From Ferriphaselus amnicola (GTDB lineage: Bacteria > Pseudomonadota > Gammaproteobacteria > Burkholderiales > Gallionellaceae), in the NCBI RefSeq assembly GCF_000974685.2, contig NZ_AP018738.1:2604001-2668000 (forward strand): DNA of 64,000 nucleotides, read 5' to 3'. Made by a program: the position numbers and the translations under genes. The notes under the pieces are model-generated. The model was not told the origin of the DNA and made no database searches. It saw nothing but the letters and a program-made list of their open reading frames with translations. Shown in pieces: positions 10,632 to 23,674 of the stretch (the first letter of the stretch is position 1; each line of letters begins with the position of its first letter).

Positions 10632-10955
10632 ACCAGCGTCAACGGAACAAATAAACTCGCGCGCATGCCACCTTGATCACTCTCGATCAGATGACTCACA
10701 AGCCAACGCTGAAATCTGCCTTCTCCGTGCTGCATAGCCTCACCGCCTTTGCATTACATAGGATGCCGTCATTATCACTAGAAATGCTGCACAAGCAAGC
10801 AGCCTATGATCTAGCGTCGCGATTCAATTAGCTTTTAAATCTGATTGTTACAGTGGGGTCGCCTAAGGTAATCGACTGGGATCGCCCAAGTGATGCCTCC
10901 TAGGCTTTGCAGGGGCTAAGACCCGTTCGCCTTAAGCCTCTGGATAATCCAAAAG

Positions 10956-13073
10956 TTAAGTCGGCAAGTTCTTCACTCGCGAAATACGCACAACTTCTGG
11001 GATTTTGCGCAGGCTGCGCATAACGTTTGCCAGATGCAAACGGTTACTGACTTGCAAGGTGAAGTGCAAGCAGGTGTAGTCGCCTTCGTTGGTGAAGTTG
11101 ACATTCTCGATGTTGGATTCAGCTTCAGCGATAGCGGCAGCGACCTTGGCCAAGACCCCGCGCTGGTTCGCCACCAAGAGTTTGACGCTCACCTCGAACG
11201 GACGGTTGATGTTGCGATCCCAAGCGACATCGAGCCACTTATCCACGCCGCTACGCCCCTTGCGCAAAGTCGGACAGTCGTGAGTGTGGACAACTAAGCC
11301 TTGACCGCTCTTAATGACGCCGATGATAGGGTCGCCAGGAATCGGGCGGCAACACTTGGCAAATTGCACTGCCATACCTTCCGTCCCTTGGATCGTGACC
11401 ACACCGCTGGATGTGGCCTCATGACCGCCTTCTTCGCCGACGCGCATCAGCTGACGCGCAACCACCATATTCAAACGGCGCCCGAGGCCGATGTCCGCCA
11501 AAACTTCGTCACGCGACTTAACGCCGATCTCCTTAAGGAACCGGTTCCAGCTCGCTTCGTCTGCCGCCCAACTTTTCAGGCCAAGAGACGAAAGCGCCTG
11601 ATTGAGCAGACGCTCGCCCAGCTGTATCGCTTCCGAAAAATGTGCTGTGCGCAGAAAGTGGCGGATCTCACTGCGCGCTTTGCTAGTGACCACATACGAT
11701 AACCACGCCGGATTGGGCTTGGCATGCGGCGCGGTGATGATTTCGACGCGATCGCCGTTGCTCAACTCGGTACGCAATGGCACCAGCTCGAAATTGACCT
11801 GAGCAGCAACACAGCGGTTACCGATGTCAGTGTGGACGTTGTAGGCAAAATCCACCGCCGTCGCGCCACGTGGCAGCGCCATGATCTTACCCTTGGGCGT
11901 GAACACATAGACCTCATCGGGGAACAGGTCAACCTTGAGATGCTCCAGAAACTCGACCGAATCGCCACTCTGCGACAGGCTTTCCAGCAGACTTTGCAGC
12001 CATTGATGGGTTTTCTTGTGCAAGTCGTTGAACGGTGCGTCGGGTGTCTTGTATAGCCAGTGAGAAGCCACGCCCGCGTCGGCGATCTTGTGCATCTCGT
12101 GGGTACGAATCTGCACTTCGATCGGCGTACCAAAGGGGCCGAATAGTGTTGTGTGCAAGGACTGATAGCCGTTGGCCTTAGGGATGGCAATGTAATCTTT
12201 GAATTTGCCGGGAATCGGCTTGTACAAGCCATGCAGCGCACCTAACGCTACATAGCAGGATGCCACATCATCCACCAATACGCGAAAACCGTAGATATCC
12301 AGCACCTGCGAGAACGCCAGCGATTTTGTCTGCATCTTGCGATAGATGCTATGCAAATGCTTCTCGCGCCCTTGCACATCCGCTTGGATATGTTGCTCGG
12401 TCAGCCGCTGCCGGATAGCATCCAAGATCTTACCTACCACTTCACGGCGATTGCCGCGAGCCACCTTCAGCGCCTTGGTCAATACCGCATATCGGTTCGG
12501 ATGCAGATAGCGGAAGCTCAGGTCGTCCAGCTCTTGAAAGATAGCATTCAGGCCAAGACGATTAGCGATAGGCGCATAAACGTCCATCGTTTCGCGGGCG
12601 ATCCGCTCGGTCTTTTCCGCCGTCATCGACCCCAGCGTGCGCATATTGTGCAGCCGATCAGCCAGCTTGATGAGGATGACCCGCACATCGCGCGCCATCG
12701 CCAGCAGCATCTTGCGGAAATTCTCCGCTTCCGCGTCTTCGCGCGTTTCGAATTCGATCTTATCCAGCTTGGACAACCCATCCACCAGTTGCGCCACCGG
12801 CTTGCCGAATTTCTCGGCGATCTGCTCCATGGTAATGTCGGTATCTTCGATCACATCATGCAAAAGTGCCGCGATGATCGCCTGCACATCCAGATGCAAG
12901 GGCGTAAGAATGCGAGCCACCGCAATCGGGTGGCTAATGTAAGGCTCGCCGGATTTACGAAACTGCCCCAAATGCGCCGCCTCACCATACTCAAGCGCTT
13001 CGCGGACATGTTCCACGTCCTTGGGCTTGAGATAGGCGGCGACCTCTTCGATCAGTATCTCGGCGTCAGTCAT
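10956..13073 (-). CDS. spoT: Bifunctional (p)ppGpp synthetase/hydrolase SpoT/RelA
   Basis: The enzyme makes and degrades the stringent-response alarmone (p)ppGpp. The 705-residue protein has an intact HD hydrolase domain (HPIAVARIL and ALLHDVIEDT in the first 85 residues). The synthetase domain follows with GKFKDYIAIPKANGYQSLH and EVQIRT. A TGS domain (MALPRGATAVDFAYNVH, about residue 400) and a C-terminal ACT domain complete it. Both catalytic halves look functional. It follows rpoZ and gmk on the same strand, the common gmk-rpoZ-spoT cluster. Confidence 0.96.
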   Translation of the reverse strand: MTDAEILIEEVAAYLKPKDVEHVREALEYGEAAHLGQFRKSGEPYISHPIAVARILTPLHLDVQAIIAALLHDVIEDTDITMEQIAEKFGKPVAQLVDGLSKLDKIEFETREDAEAENFRKMLLAMARDVRVILIKLADRLHNMRTLGSMTAEKTERIARETMDVYAPIANRLGLNAIFQELDDLSFRYLHPNRYAVLTKALKVARGNRREVVGKILDAIRQRLTEQHIQADVQGREKHLHSIYRKMQTKSLAFSQVLDIYGFRVLVDDVASCYVALGALHGLYKPIPGKFKDYIAIPKANGYQSLHTTLFGPFGTPIEVQIRTHEMHKIADAGVASHWLYKTPDAPFNDLHKKTHQWLQSLLESLSQSGDSVEFLEHLKVDLFPDEVYVFTPKGKIMALPRGATAVDFAYNVHTDIGNRCVAAQVNFELVPLRTELSNGDRVEIITAPHAKPNPAWLSYVVTSKARSEIRHFLRTAHFSEAIQLGERLLNQALSSLGLKSWAADEASWNRFLKEIGVKSRDEVLADIGLGRRLNMVVARQLMRVGEEGGHEATSSGVVTIQGTEGMAVQFAKCCRPIPGDPIIGVIKSGQGLVVHTHDCPTLRKGRSGVDKWLDVAWDRNINRPFEVSVKLLVANQRGVLAKVAAAIAEAESNIENVNFTNEGDYTCLHFTLQVSNRLHLANVMRSLRKIPEVVRISRVKNLPT

Positions 13074-13120
13074 ACGAAAAAACAGGGGATGCGGTCACTG
13101 GAAGCGACCGCTAGACAGAA

Positions 13121-13327
13121 TCAGGCTTGACCGCGATTCAGAACTTCTAAGCCGACCTTACCTTCGCCGATTTCGCGCAAGGCAGCTACAGTCGGCTTGT
13201 CCTTATTCTCTTCCACCAAGTAGCTCGCGCCATTGGCTAGTTGGCGAGCGCGATAAGCAGCGGCCAAGGTCAATTCGAAGCGATTTGGGATATTCTTCAG
13301 ACAGTCTTCTACAGTGATACGTGCCAT
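13121..13327 (-). CDS. rpoZ: RNA polymerase omega subunit
   Basis: Omega helps fold and hold the beta' subunit and forms part of a ppGpp site in proteobacterial RNA polymerase. The 68-residue product opens [20 protein letters not shown] and contains the [11 protein letters not shown] helix. It lies 3 bp after the gmk stop and about 47 bp before spoT. The gene is short but typical. Confidence 0.96.
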   Translation of the reverse strand: MARITVEDCLKNIPNRFELTLAAAYRARQLANGASYLVEENKDKPTVAALREIGEGKVGLEVLNRGQA

Positions 13328-13330
13328 TAT

Positions 13331-13948
13331 TTACTCCAAGGATTGCAATTGATTGATGAGGTCTTGGTATCTGACCATTTGACGCTTGCGCTGCTGCCGA
13401 GCGGCGATAACCACCGCATCCAGTTGCCGCAAAGCTTCGTCCAGCTTGTCATTGATAATAACATAATCGAATTCAGAGACATGCGAGATGTCTTCACGTG
13501 CGGCTGCCATCCGATTGGCAATGACTTCTTCACTATCCTGCCGGCGACCACTCAAGCGAGTGTGTAATGCTTCAATCGAGGGCGGCAGGATAAAAATACT
13601 AATCGCTTCCGGAAACAACCTGCGCACCTGAGCCGCACCTTGCCAGTCGATCTCCAACAGGATGTCACTCCCCTCGTGCAGCTGCGAATTTATCCACGAT
13701 TCCGATGTCCCATAAAGATTTCCGTACACTTCAGCACTTTCTAAGAAATCACCACGCTCGGACATTTGCACAAACTCGTCACGGCTAACGAAATGATATT
13801 CTCGGCCATTGACTTCGCCTGGGCGCGGTAAGCGCGTTGTGTAAGAAATCGAAAGCCTTATGCCCGAGTTTATGACCAGCAAACGCTGCACCAAGCTCGT
13901 CTTGCCCGCCCCAGATGGAGCACTGATAATGAAAAGGTTGCCTGACAT
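13331..13948 (-). CDS. gmk: Guanylate kinase
   Basis: Guanylate kinase converts GMP to GDP with ATP. The P-loop SAPSGAGKTSLVQRLL is at about residues 9-24, followed by the GMP-binding stretch TTRLPRPGEVNGREYHFVS and the DWQGAAQVRRLFP region. The length of 205 residues is standard. It heads the gmk-rpoZ-spoT cluster. Confidence 0.97.
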   Translation of the reverse strand: MSGNLFIISAPSGAGKTSLVQRLLVINSGIRLSISYTTRLPRPGEVNGREYHFVSRDEFVQMSERGDFLESAEVYGNLYGTSESWINSQLHEGSDILLEIDWQGAAQVRRLFPEAISIFILPPSIEALHTRLSGRRQDSEEVIANRMAAAREDISHVSEFDYVIINDKLDEALRQLDAVVIAARQQRKRQMVRYQDLINQLQSLE

Positions 13949-14015
13949 GAGTAATATCTGAAATATTTAAAATTTGAACTCTGGTTTCAATATACGAGCC
14001 TGGCTACCCCGGCTA

Positions 14016-14540
14016 CTAAATTTTAAGCAAATCAAGGCGCACAAAGCTGATGAATTGCGCAATCTGGTTTTGGACGGTATGGGTAACAAACACCACAGAC
14101 TGAGAAGGATCGAAGCCAGCGACTAGGGAATACAAGGCACCTACTAAAAGCGCGATCAGCCCGAATATCACAACTTCAAAGAAGTTCGGCCAGAAGAAAA
14201 TCGCAAAGATTGTTGCATTCACCAGGCCTAATGCAGCGCAAATTTTACCCATGTCTTCACTAAAATAATCGCGGTAGAACGTAGGGTCAGTGTAATTCAA
14301 TCCTGCCGCAAACACGCATGGAAAGATGACCAGAAACAAGGCCGCCGCAATTACAAATATCCCCAGTGGCACAATTGCGCCCAAGCCATGGAATATATCG
14401 AATGAAAACGCTCTCGAAATAGCCATGGATTCGCCTCTTGCAATGGCCTTTTCCCTCACCGAAGAAATCTTACGCCAGACCTTTATCACTAAAATCAGCA
14501 ATAAGACACTCAAGAGCAACACATACAAATCCTTGGACAT
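14016..14540 (-). CDS. Unknown membrane protein
   Basis: I do not recognise this 174-residue protein. It has an N-terminal membrane span (about 4-21) followed by a basic segment (VWRKISSVREKAIARGES). Two or three further hydrophobic stretches lie at about 53-80 and 100-143, and the C-terminus is polar. No catalytic motif is visible. It lies alone between gmk and yicC, 68 bp from gmk, in the same orientation. It may be an integral inner-membrane protein of a narrow family. Confidence 0.65.
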   Translation of the reverse strand: MSKDLYVLLLSVLLLILVIKVWRKISSVREKAIARGESMAISRAFSFDIFHGLGAIVPLGIFVIAAALFLVIFPCVFAAGLNYTDPTFYRDYFSEDMGKICAALGLVNATIFAIFFWPNFFEVVIFGLIALLVGALYSLVAGFDPSQSVVFVTHTVQNQIAQFISFVRLDLLKI

Positions 14541-14636
14541 CTACACTATCCCCACAATTATTAATATCCAGCAGCCTTGATCACCAGAGTGCGCCCCTCT
14601 TTACTTTGCGGCCGCGACTATACCGACTAACACCGC

Positions 14637-15503
14637 CTATTCCAAATTCTGAATCTGTTCTCGCATCTGTTCGATCAGCAGTTTCACCTCTACCGAGGCG
14701 CGTGACACTTCGCTATCGACCGCCTTAGAGCCTAACGTATTAGCCTCGCGATTCAGTTCCTGCATCAAAAAGTCTAAGCGCTTGCCAACAGCACCTCCTT
14801 TTTCCAGGATTCTCTGAACCTCGGTCAGATGGGACGACAAGCGCGACAACTCCTCGTCAACGTCGATACGCGTAGCGAATAGCACCACCTCCTGATGTAA
14901 GCGGTCACTATCCTGTCCTTGCATAGCTTCGCGGAGACGAGCAGCCAGCTTTGCTTCATAAGCTGCAATCGCAGCAGGAATTCGCGGGGCAACGGCCACG
15001 CGTATCTCCTCAATATGCGCCACTCGTTGCAGCAGAAATTGCTTGAGTTTCTCGCCTTCACGAGCACGAGCAGAGGAAAACTCCTCAATTGCCTCCTGCA
15101 TCAATCGCAAGACAGCCGTCCGCAACTCCTCCGCTGATGCAGCGGGACTTTCTAACACACCCTCCCAGAGCAACACATCCGAAACGCTCAATCCGCGCGC
15201 ATCGTGAAGCACCGTCTGAATTTGCCGACTCCAGTCAGCGAGCTGATGCAGAAGTTCAGTATTAAGCTTGGTCGTGGTTGTGGCGACGCCACGGGACGCA
15301 TAATTGATGCGGCACTCAATTTTACCGCGTTGCATTTGGGCCGACACAGCTTCGCGCAACGCCGGCTCGAGCGAGCGCAGGTCTTCCGGCATCCGCACCT
15401 GAAAATCCAGATAGCGATGGTTAACAGAGCGCAACTCCAACGTCAACGCGCCGCTCGGCAAATCTGCTGCTACAGAGGCGTAGCCTGTCATGCTATAAAT
15501 CAT
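14637..15503 (-). CDS. yicC: YicC family protein (endoribonuclease-type)
   Basis: YicC proteins are widely conserved; some have been shown to act in RNA decay. The start is the ATG at 15503 because it gives the family N-terminus MIYSMTGYASV and has AGGAG about 6 bases upstream; an open frame to 15557 adds only hydrophobic residues. The RSVNHRYLDFQVRMPEDLRSLE segment follows at about residue 28, and the C-terminus has LDFLMQELNREANTLGSKA, the other conserved block. About 288 residues. It is divergent from rph. Confidence 0.92.
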   Translation of the reverse strand: MIYSMTGYASVAADLPSGALTLELRSVNHRYLDFQVRMPEDLRSLEPALREAVSAQMQRGKIECRINYASRGVATTTTKLNTELLHQLADWSRQIQTVLHDARGLSVSDVLLWEGVLESPAASAEELRTAVLRLMQEAIEEFSSARAREGEKLKQFLLQRVAHIEEIRVAVAPRIPAAIAAYEAKLAARLREAMQGQDSDRLHQEVVLFATRIDVDEELSRLSSHLTEVQRILEKGGAVGKRLDFLMQELNREANTLGSKAVDSEVSRASVEVKLLIEQMREQIQNLE

Positions 15504-15574
15504 TACCACTCCTGCGAGAATCAAGCACGTGATTATACTCGGTATAATGGGCGACATTCTTTTGAGGAGTCACC

Positions 15575-16291
15575 ATGCGTCCCAGCCTACGTCTAGCCAA
15601 TGAACTGCGCCGAGTGCGTATCACCCGCCATTACACCAAGCACGCCGAAGGTTCAGTATTGATTGAGTTCGGCGATACGAAAGTGATCTGTACCGCTAGT
15701 GTCGAAGAGCGCGTCCCCCCGCATAAGCGTGGTAGTGGCGAAGGTTGGGTGACTGCGGAATATGGCATGTTGCCGCGCTCCACGGGTGAACGGATGCAGC
15801 GTGAAGCGGCCAAAGGCAAGCAATCTGGGCGCACACAAGAGATCCAGCGCCTGATCGGTCGCAGCTTGCGCGCCGTGGTCGATCTACAAAAGCTAGGCGA
15901 GCGCACCATTCAGGTGGATTGCGACGTGATCCAGGCCGACGGCGGCACCCGTACCGCGAGCATCACCGGCGCGTATGTGGCTCTGCACGATGCGGTGACC
16001 AAACTGATCCGCGATCAGAAGCTAACTGAAAGCCCGCTCAAGGATTTCATCGCCGCCATTTCGGTCGGCATCTATCAGGGCATACCCGTGCTGGATCTGG
16101 ACTACGTCGAAGACTCCGACTGCGACACCGACATGAACGTAGTGATGACTGGCTCAGGCGGCTTCGTCGAAGTGCAGGGAACGGCAGAAGGCGCCCCCTA
16201 CTCTCGCGCCGAAATGAATGCACTGCTGGATTTGGCGCAGGCTGGCATCGCACAGCTCGTCGAGATTCAAGGCGACGTGCTAGGCGGCTAA
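15575..16291 (+). CDS. rph: Ribonuclease PH
   Basis: RNase PH is a phosphate-dependent 3' exonuclease that trims tRNA precursors. The 238-residue protein opens [20 protein letters not shown] and has the phosphate-site [19 protein letters not shown]. The central [17 protein letters not shown] and [23 protein letters not shown] blocks are typical. The full length argues that it is active, unlike the frameshifted copy of E. coli K-12. The rdgB start follows 2 bp after its stop. Confidence 0.97.
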   Translation: MRPSLRLANELRRVRITRHYTKHAEGSVLIEFGDTKVICTASVEERVPPHKRGSGEGWVTAEYGMLPRSTGERMQREAAKGKQSGRTQEIQRLIGRSLRAVVDLQKLGERTIQVDCDVIQADGGTRTASITGAYVALHDAVTKLIRDQKLTESPLKDFIAAISVGIYQGIPVLDLDYVEDSDCDTDMNVVMTGSGGFVEVQGTAEGAPYSRAEMNALLDLAQAGIAQLVEIQGDVLGG

Positions 16292-16292
16292 A

Positions 16293-16889
16293 ATGAACAA
16301 GCTGGTCATTGCCTCCAACAATCCTGGCAAACTGCGCGAGTTTCAACGCATGTTGGCACCGCTCGGCATAGAAGTCCTGACACAAGCCCAGCTTGGCATC
16401 AGCGAAGCAGAAGAGCCGCACTGCACCTTCGTCGAAAACGCACTGGCCAAGGCACGCCACGTCAGTCGCGCCAGCGGTTTACCCGCCTTGGCTGACGATT
16501 CTGGCATCTGCGTGGACACGCTGGGCGGTGCACCCGGCGTGATCTCGGCACGTTTTGCTGGAGATAATCCAAAGTCAGACCAGCGCAATAACGAAAAGCT
16601 ATTAGACACGATGCAAGGCGCTACTGACCGCCGCGCTCATTACTACTGCGTACTGGTAATGGTACGTCACGCCGACGACCCCCAACCTTTGATCGCTGAA
16701 GGTGAATGGCACGGCGAGATCGCCCATGAAGCGCGCGGCGATGGCGGCTTCGGCTACGATCCGTATTTCTGGCTACCCCACTACGGAAAAACGGCGGCAG
16801 AGTTGCCGCATGAGGAAAAGGCCAAGATAAGCCACCGCGCAATTGCACTAAGCAAGCTATTGGCTAGGCTAGAGATGTATGCAAGCTAA
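16293..16889 (+). CDS. rdgB: XTP/dITP pyrophosphatase
   Basis: The enzyme removes non-canonical purine nucleotides (XTP, ITP, dITP) from the pool by pyrophosphate release. The 198-residue protein has the N-terminal IASNNPGKLREF motif and the active-site stretch ADDSGICVDTLGGAPGVISARFAG. GEWHGEIAHEARGDGGFGYDPYF is at about residue 135. It is translationally close to rph, and a strong hairpin terminator follows the stop. Confidence 0.97.
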   Translation: MNKLVIASNNPGKLREFQRMLAPLGIEVLTQAQLGISEAEEPHCTFVENALAKARHVSRASGLPALADDSGICVDTLGGAPGVISARFAGDNPKSDQRNNEKLLDTMQGATDRRAHYYCVLVMVRHADDPQPLIAEGEWHGEIAHEARGDGGFGYDPYFWLPHYGKTAAELPHEEKAKISHRAIALSKLLARLEMYAS

Positions 16890-16906
16890 TTGGTAGCCAT
16901 AAAAGC

Positions 16907-16937
16907 AAAAAGCCCAGAATGAACTGGGCTTTTTGTT
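16907..16937. terminator. Bidirectional intrinsic terminator between rdgB and the rRNA operon
   Basis: AAAAAGCCCAG (16907-16917) and CTGGGCTTTTT (16924-16934) form a perfect 11-bp stem with a 6-base loop. T-rich tails occur on both strands. It can end rph-rdgB transcription on plus and rRNA transcription on minus, just after the 5S gene. Confidence 0.9.
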
Positions 16938-16945
16938 TGTAAGGA

Positions 16946-17060
16946 GTCTGACGATGACCTACTTTCACATGGGCAATCCACACTATCATTGGCGCGAAGT
17001 CGTTTCACTGTCCTGTTCGGGATGGGAAGGAGTGGGACCAACTTGCTATGGTCGTCAGAC
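16946..17060 (-). rRNA. rrf: 5S ribosomal RNA
   Basis: The minus strand reads TCTGACGACCATAGCAAG at the 5' side and ends in AGTAGGTCATCGTCAGA, so the termini pair as in 5S rRNA. The conserved CCATCCCGAACAGG loop lies in the middle. The length is about 115 bases. Ends are estimated to within a few bases. Confidence 0.95.
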
Positions 17061-17171
17061 ATAACTGTCGGCTGACTGGTGTCTCAGTTGAGAGGCCAGT
17101 CGGCCATATTCTGGATGAAGTAAAGAGGTTTTGATTGTTGCGAGCAACACCTGTTTTGTTACTTAATGTTA

Positions 17172-20062
<2,891 letters not shown>

Positions 20063-20244
20063 ACGTTAAGCCCTCCGAAGAGGTCAACATTACAAGTGTT
20101 GTTTGTCTCGCGTTTGTGACCGCATCGATACGACTAGCATCAATACGGCTTGATACAATCAAAACCCATTTAGTTTTTCCACTCACATGCGCACGGTTTC
20201 CCGCACCCACGTCAGTGAGAATCACTTTCTTTACTTCTTCCAGA

Positions 20245-20257
20245 TTTTTAAAGAACT
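20245..20257 (-). promoter_or_regulatory. boxA-like antitermination site in the 16S-23S spacer
   Basis: On the minus strand GTTCTTTAAAAAT matches the rRNA boxA element that loads NusB/NusE antitermination factors. It lies between tRNA-Ala and the 23S gene, where a second boxA is usual. The remaining spacer (20063-20332) shows only AT-rich processing sequence. Confidence 0.7.
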
Positions 20258-20332
20258 ACTTGCGCCATTAAGACTCAAGACATAAATCATCATCTCGATA
20301 ATCATTTATGTCTTGTGACTCGTACCAGGTAA

Positions 20333-20408
20333 TGGTGGAGGTTGACGGGATCGAACCGACGACCCCCTGCTTGCAAAGCAGGTGCTCTCCCAGCTGAGCT
20401 AAACCCCC
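20333..20408 (-). tRNA. tRNA-Ala (anticodon TGC)
   Basis: A full cloverleaf is readable on minus: acceptor GGGGGTT, D arm with GCTCAGCTGGGAGAGC, anticodon loop TTTGCAA, T loop GTTCGATCC, and an encoded CCA end at 20333-20335. The length is 76 bases. It is the second spacer tRNA, in the normal Ile-Ala order. Confidence 0.97.
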
Positions 20409-20416
20409 TCTTTACT

Positions 20417-20493
20417 TGGTGGGTCTAGTTGGACTCGAACCAACGACCCCCGCGTTATCAACACGGTGCTCTAACCAGCTGAGCTACAGACCC
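20417..20493 (-). tRNA. tRNA-Ile (anticodon GAT)
   Basis: The minus strand gives GGGTCTGTAGCTCAGCTGG at the 5' end, anticodon loop TTGATAA and T loop GGTTCGAGTCC. An encoded CCA lies at 20417-20419. The length is 77 bases. It lies between the 16S gene and tRNA-Ala in the rRNA operon. Confidence 0.97.
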
Positions 20494-20623
20494 AAACGCA
20501 GCCGTTAGCAACAACTCATTCGCTGTCAGTTAAAGCATTCACTGTTTTAACTAACGGCTAACGACTCATAACTAACAACTTCTTAAACAACCGATGAGTG
20601 TAGGCACTCGGATCAAGATACTC

Positions 20624-22164
<1,541 letters not shown>

Positions 22165-22333
22165 AATCCTACTTTTGATCAGCTTTCGCCAATCGGTCTC
22201 ACTCAAAATAAATCGACTTGCGTCTTTTCATATATAAGCGAGGTACTTCAGTTTTTTTATAGTATGTGCCAATAGCCTAAACTATCAACACCACTCAACC
22301 CAAGCACCTACACTCATCAGTTGTTTCTTCTAT

Positions 22334-22345
22334 CTTTTAAGGAAC
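22334..22345 (-). promoter_or_regulatory. boxA-like site in the rRNA leader
   Basis: The minus strand reads GTTCCTTAAAAG about 170 bases before the 16S gene, close to the boxA consensus used for rRNA antitermination. It is slightly off consensus compared with the spacer copy at 20245-20257. Confidence 0.5.
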
Positions 22346-22380
22346 TTTCCTGCTCCGCTTTCGCTTCGCATCCACTGCCT

Positions 22381-22562
22381 CAGCAGCGAAGAGGTGCGCA
22401 TTATAGGGACTCAAAATTTCTTGTCAACCTTAATTTCGCTTACCGTTTTTTCTTCATGCTGAACTTGAAAAACAAGAATCAATTTTTTGATTCTTAATCG
22501 CTTTTACCCTCAGGTATCGCTTTGTTTTTCGCCCTGCAGCAGCGAAGAGGTGCGCATTATAG
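22381..22562 (-). repeat. 26-bp direct repeat covering both rRNA transcription starts
   Basis: The same 26 bases occur at 22381-22406 and 22537-22562. Each copy contains the -10 hexamer TATAAT and the first transcribed bases GCGCACCTCTTCGC. The 155-bp spacing suggests promoter duplication, followed by divergence outside the core. The GC-rich start region is the kind of discriminator linked to ppGpp/DksA control. Confidence 0.85.
22400..22427 (-). promoter_or_regulatory. rRNA operon promoter, proximal
   Basis: On minus, consensus TTGACA (22422-22427) and consensus TATAAT (22400-22405) are spaced 16 bp apart and point toward the 16S gene. The discriminator GCGCACC is GC-rich. Both hexamers are perfect matches, giving strong support. 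Confidence 0.88.
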
Positions 22563-22583
22563 CGATGAAACTTTTTGCGTCAA
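22556..22583 (-). promoter_or_regulatory. rRNA operon promoter, distal
   Basis: On minus, TTGACG (22578-22583) and TATAAT (22556-22561) are 16 bp apart. The sequence upstream of the -35 is AT-rich and may act as an UP element. It lies about 60 bp from the divergent tsaD start. Confidence 0.85.
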
Positions 22584-22645
22584 GTGAATTACTACACTTT
22601 CTTTACCAACCCCACGCAAGCCCCTGAAAACGTACAATACGCGCC

Positions 22646-23674
22646 ATGAAAAATCTTATCCCCCAGCTGGTTCTCGGCATCGAAAGCTCTTGCGACGAGA
22701 CCGGTATCGCTCTTTATCACCAAGAACGCAGGCTGCTTGCCCATGCCTTATTCACACAGGCCGCCATGCACAGCGAGTATGGCGGCGTCGTTCCTGAACT
22801 TGCTTCACGCGATCATGTGCGCCGTGCACTACCGCTAATACGACAAACGTTGGAGCAAGCCGACTGCCAACTCACCGATCTCGATGCCATCGCCTATACA
22901 CGCGGCCCCGGTCTCTCCGGCGCGCTATTGGTAGGAGCCAGCATCGGCTGCGCTCTAGGTTATGCGCTCGACATCCCGGTTATTGGCGTTCATCACCTCG
23001 AAGGCCATTTGCTTTCGCCGCTACTTGCCGATCCCGCACCCGAATTTCCCTTCATCGCCCTGCTCGTCTCCGGCGGGCATACTCAGTTGATGCGCGTGGA
23101 CGGCATCGGGCAATACACTTTATTGGGGGAAACACTGGACGACGCCGCTGGCGAGGCTTTCGACAAGAGCGCCAAACTGCTGGGGCTGAGCTACCCCGGC
23201 GGCCCTGAGTTGGCAAACCTGGCCGCACTTGGGATGCCCGGACGATTCAAGCTGCCGCGTCCGATGCTGCACAGCGGCGACTTGGAGTTCAGCTTCAGTG
23301 GACTTAAGACTGCCGTACTGACACTGACCAAGCAACACGAGCTAGATGAACAGACGCGCGCTGACATCGCCCACGCTGCACAAGCAGCCATCGTGGAAGT
23401 GCTAGTCAGCAAAGCACTTTTCGCACTCAAACAGACCGGACTAAAGCAACTAGTGATTGCGGGCGGGGTCGGGGCCAATCAGCTCTTGCGCAGCCAGCTT
23501 AACGCAGCCGCCACACGTAAAGGAATTCAGGTGTTCTATCCTGCGCTGGAATTCTGCACGGATAACGGTGCGATGATCGCTTTCGCCGGAGCCTTACGTC
23601 TGCGCCAGCAAGAACCGCAAGTGGGATACGCCTTCGACATCAAACCACGCTGGGATCTACAGCAGATTTCTTAG
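22646..23674 (+). CDS. tsaD: tRNA N6-threonylcarbamoyladenosine transferase subunit
   Basis: TsaD transfers threonylcarbamoyl to A37 of ANN-decoding tRNAs; its partner gene tsaB lies at 50813 in this window. The 342-residue protein opens [17 protein letters not shown], has the metal-binding HHLEGH motif at about residues 113-118 and [10 protein letters not shown] next. [10 protein letters not shown] is near the C-terminus. It is divergent from the rRNA promoters, and its stop overlaps the convergent mpl stop by 4 bp. Confidence 0.97.
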   Translation: MKNLIPQLVLGIESSCDETGIALYHQERRLLAHALFTQAAMHSEYGGVVPELASRDHVRRALPLIRQTLEQADCQLTDLDAIAYTRGPGLSGALLVGASIGCALGYALDIPVIGVHHLEGHLLSPLLADPAPEFPFIALLVSGGHTQLMRVDGIGQYTLLGETLDDAAGEAFDKSAKLLGLSYPGGPELANLAALGMPGRFKLPRPMLHSGDLEFSFSGLKTAVLTLTKQHELDEQTRADIAHAAQAAIVEVLVSKALFALKQTGLKQLVIAGGVGANQLLRSQLNAAATRKGIQVFYPALEFCTDNGAMIAFAGALRLRQQEPQVGYAFDIKPRWDLQQIS

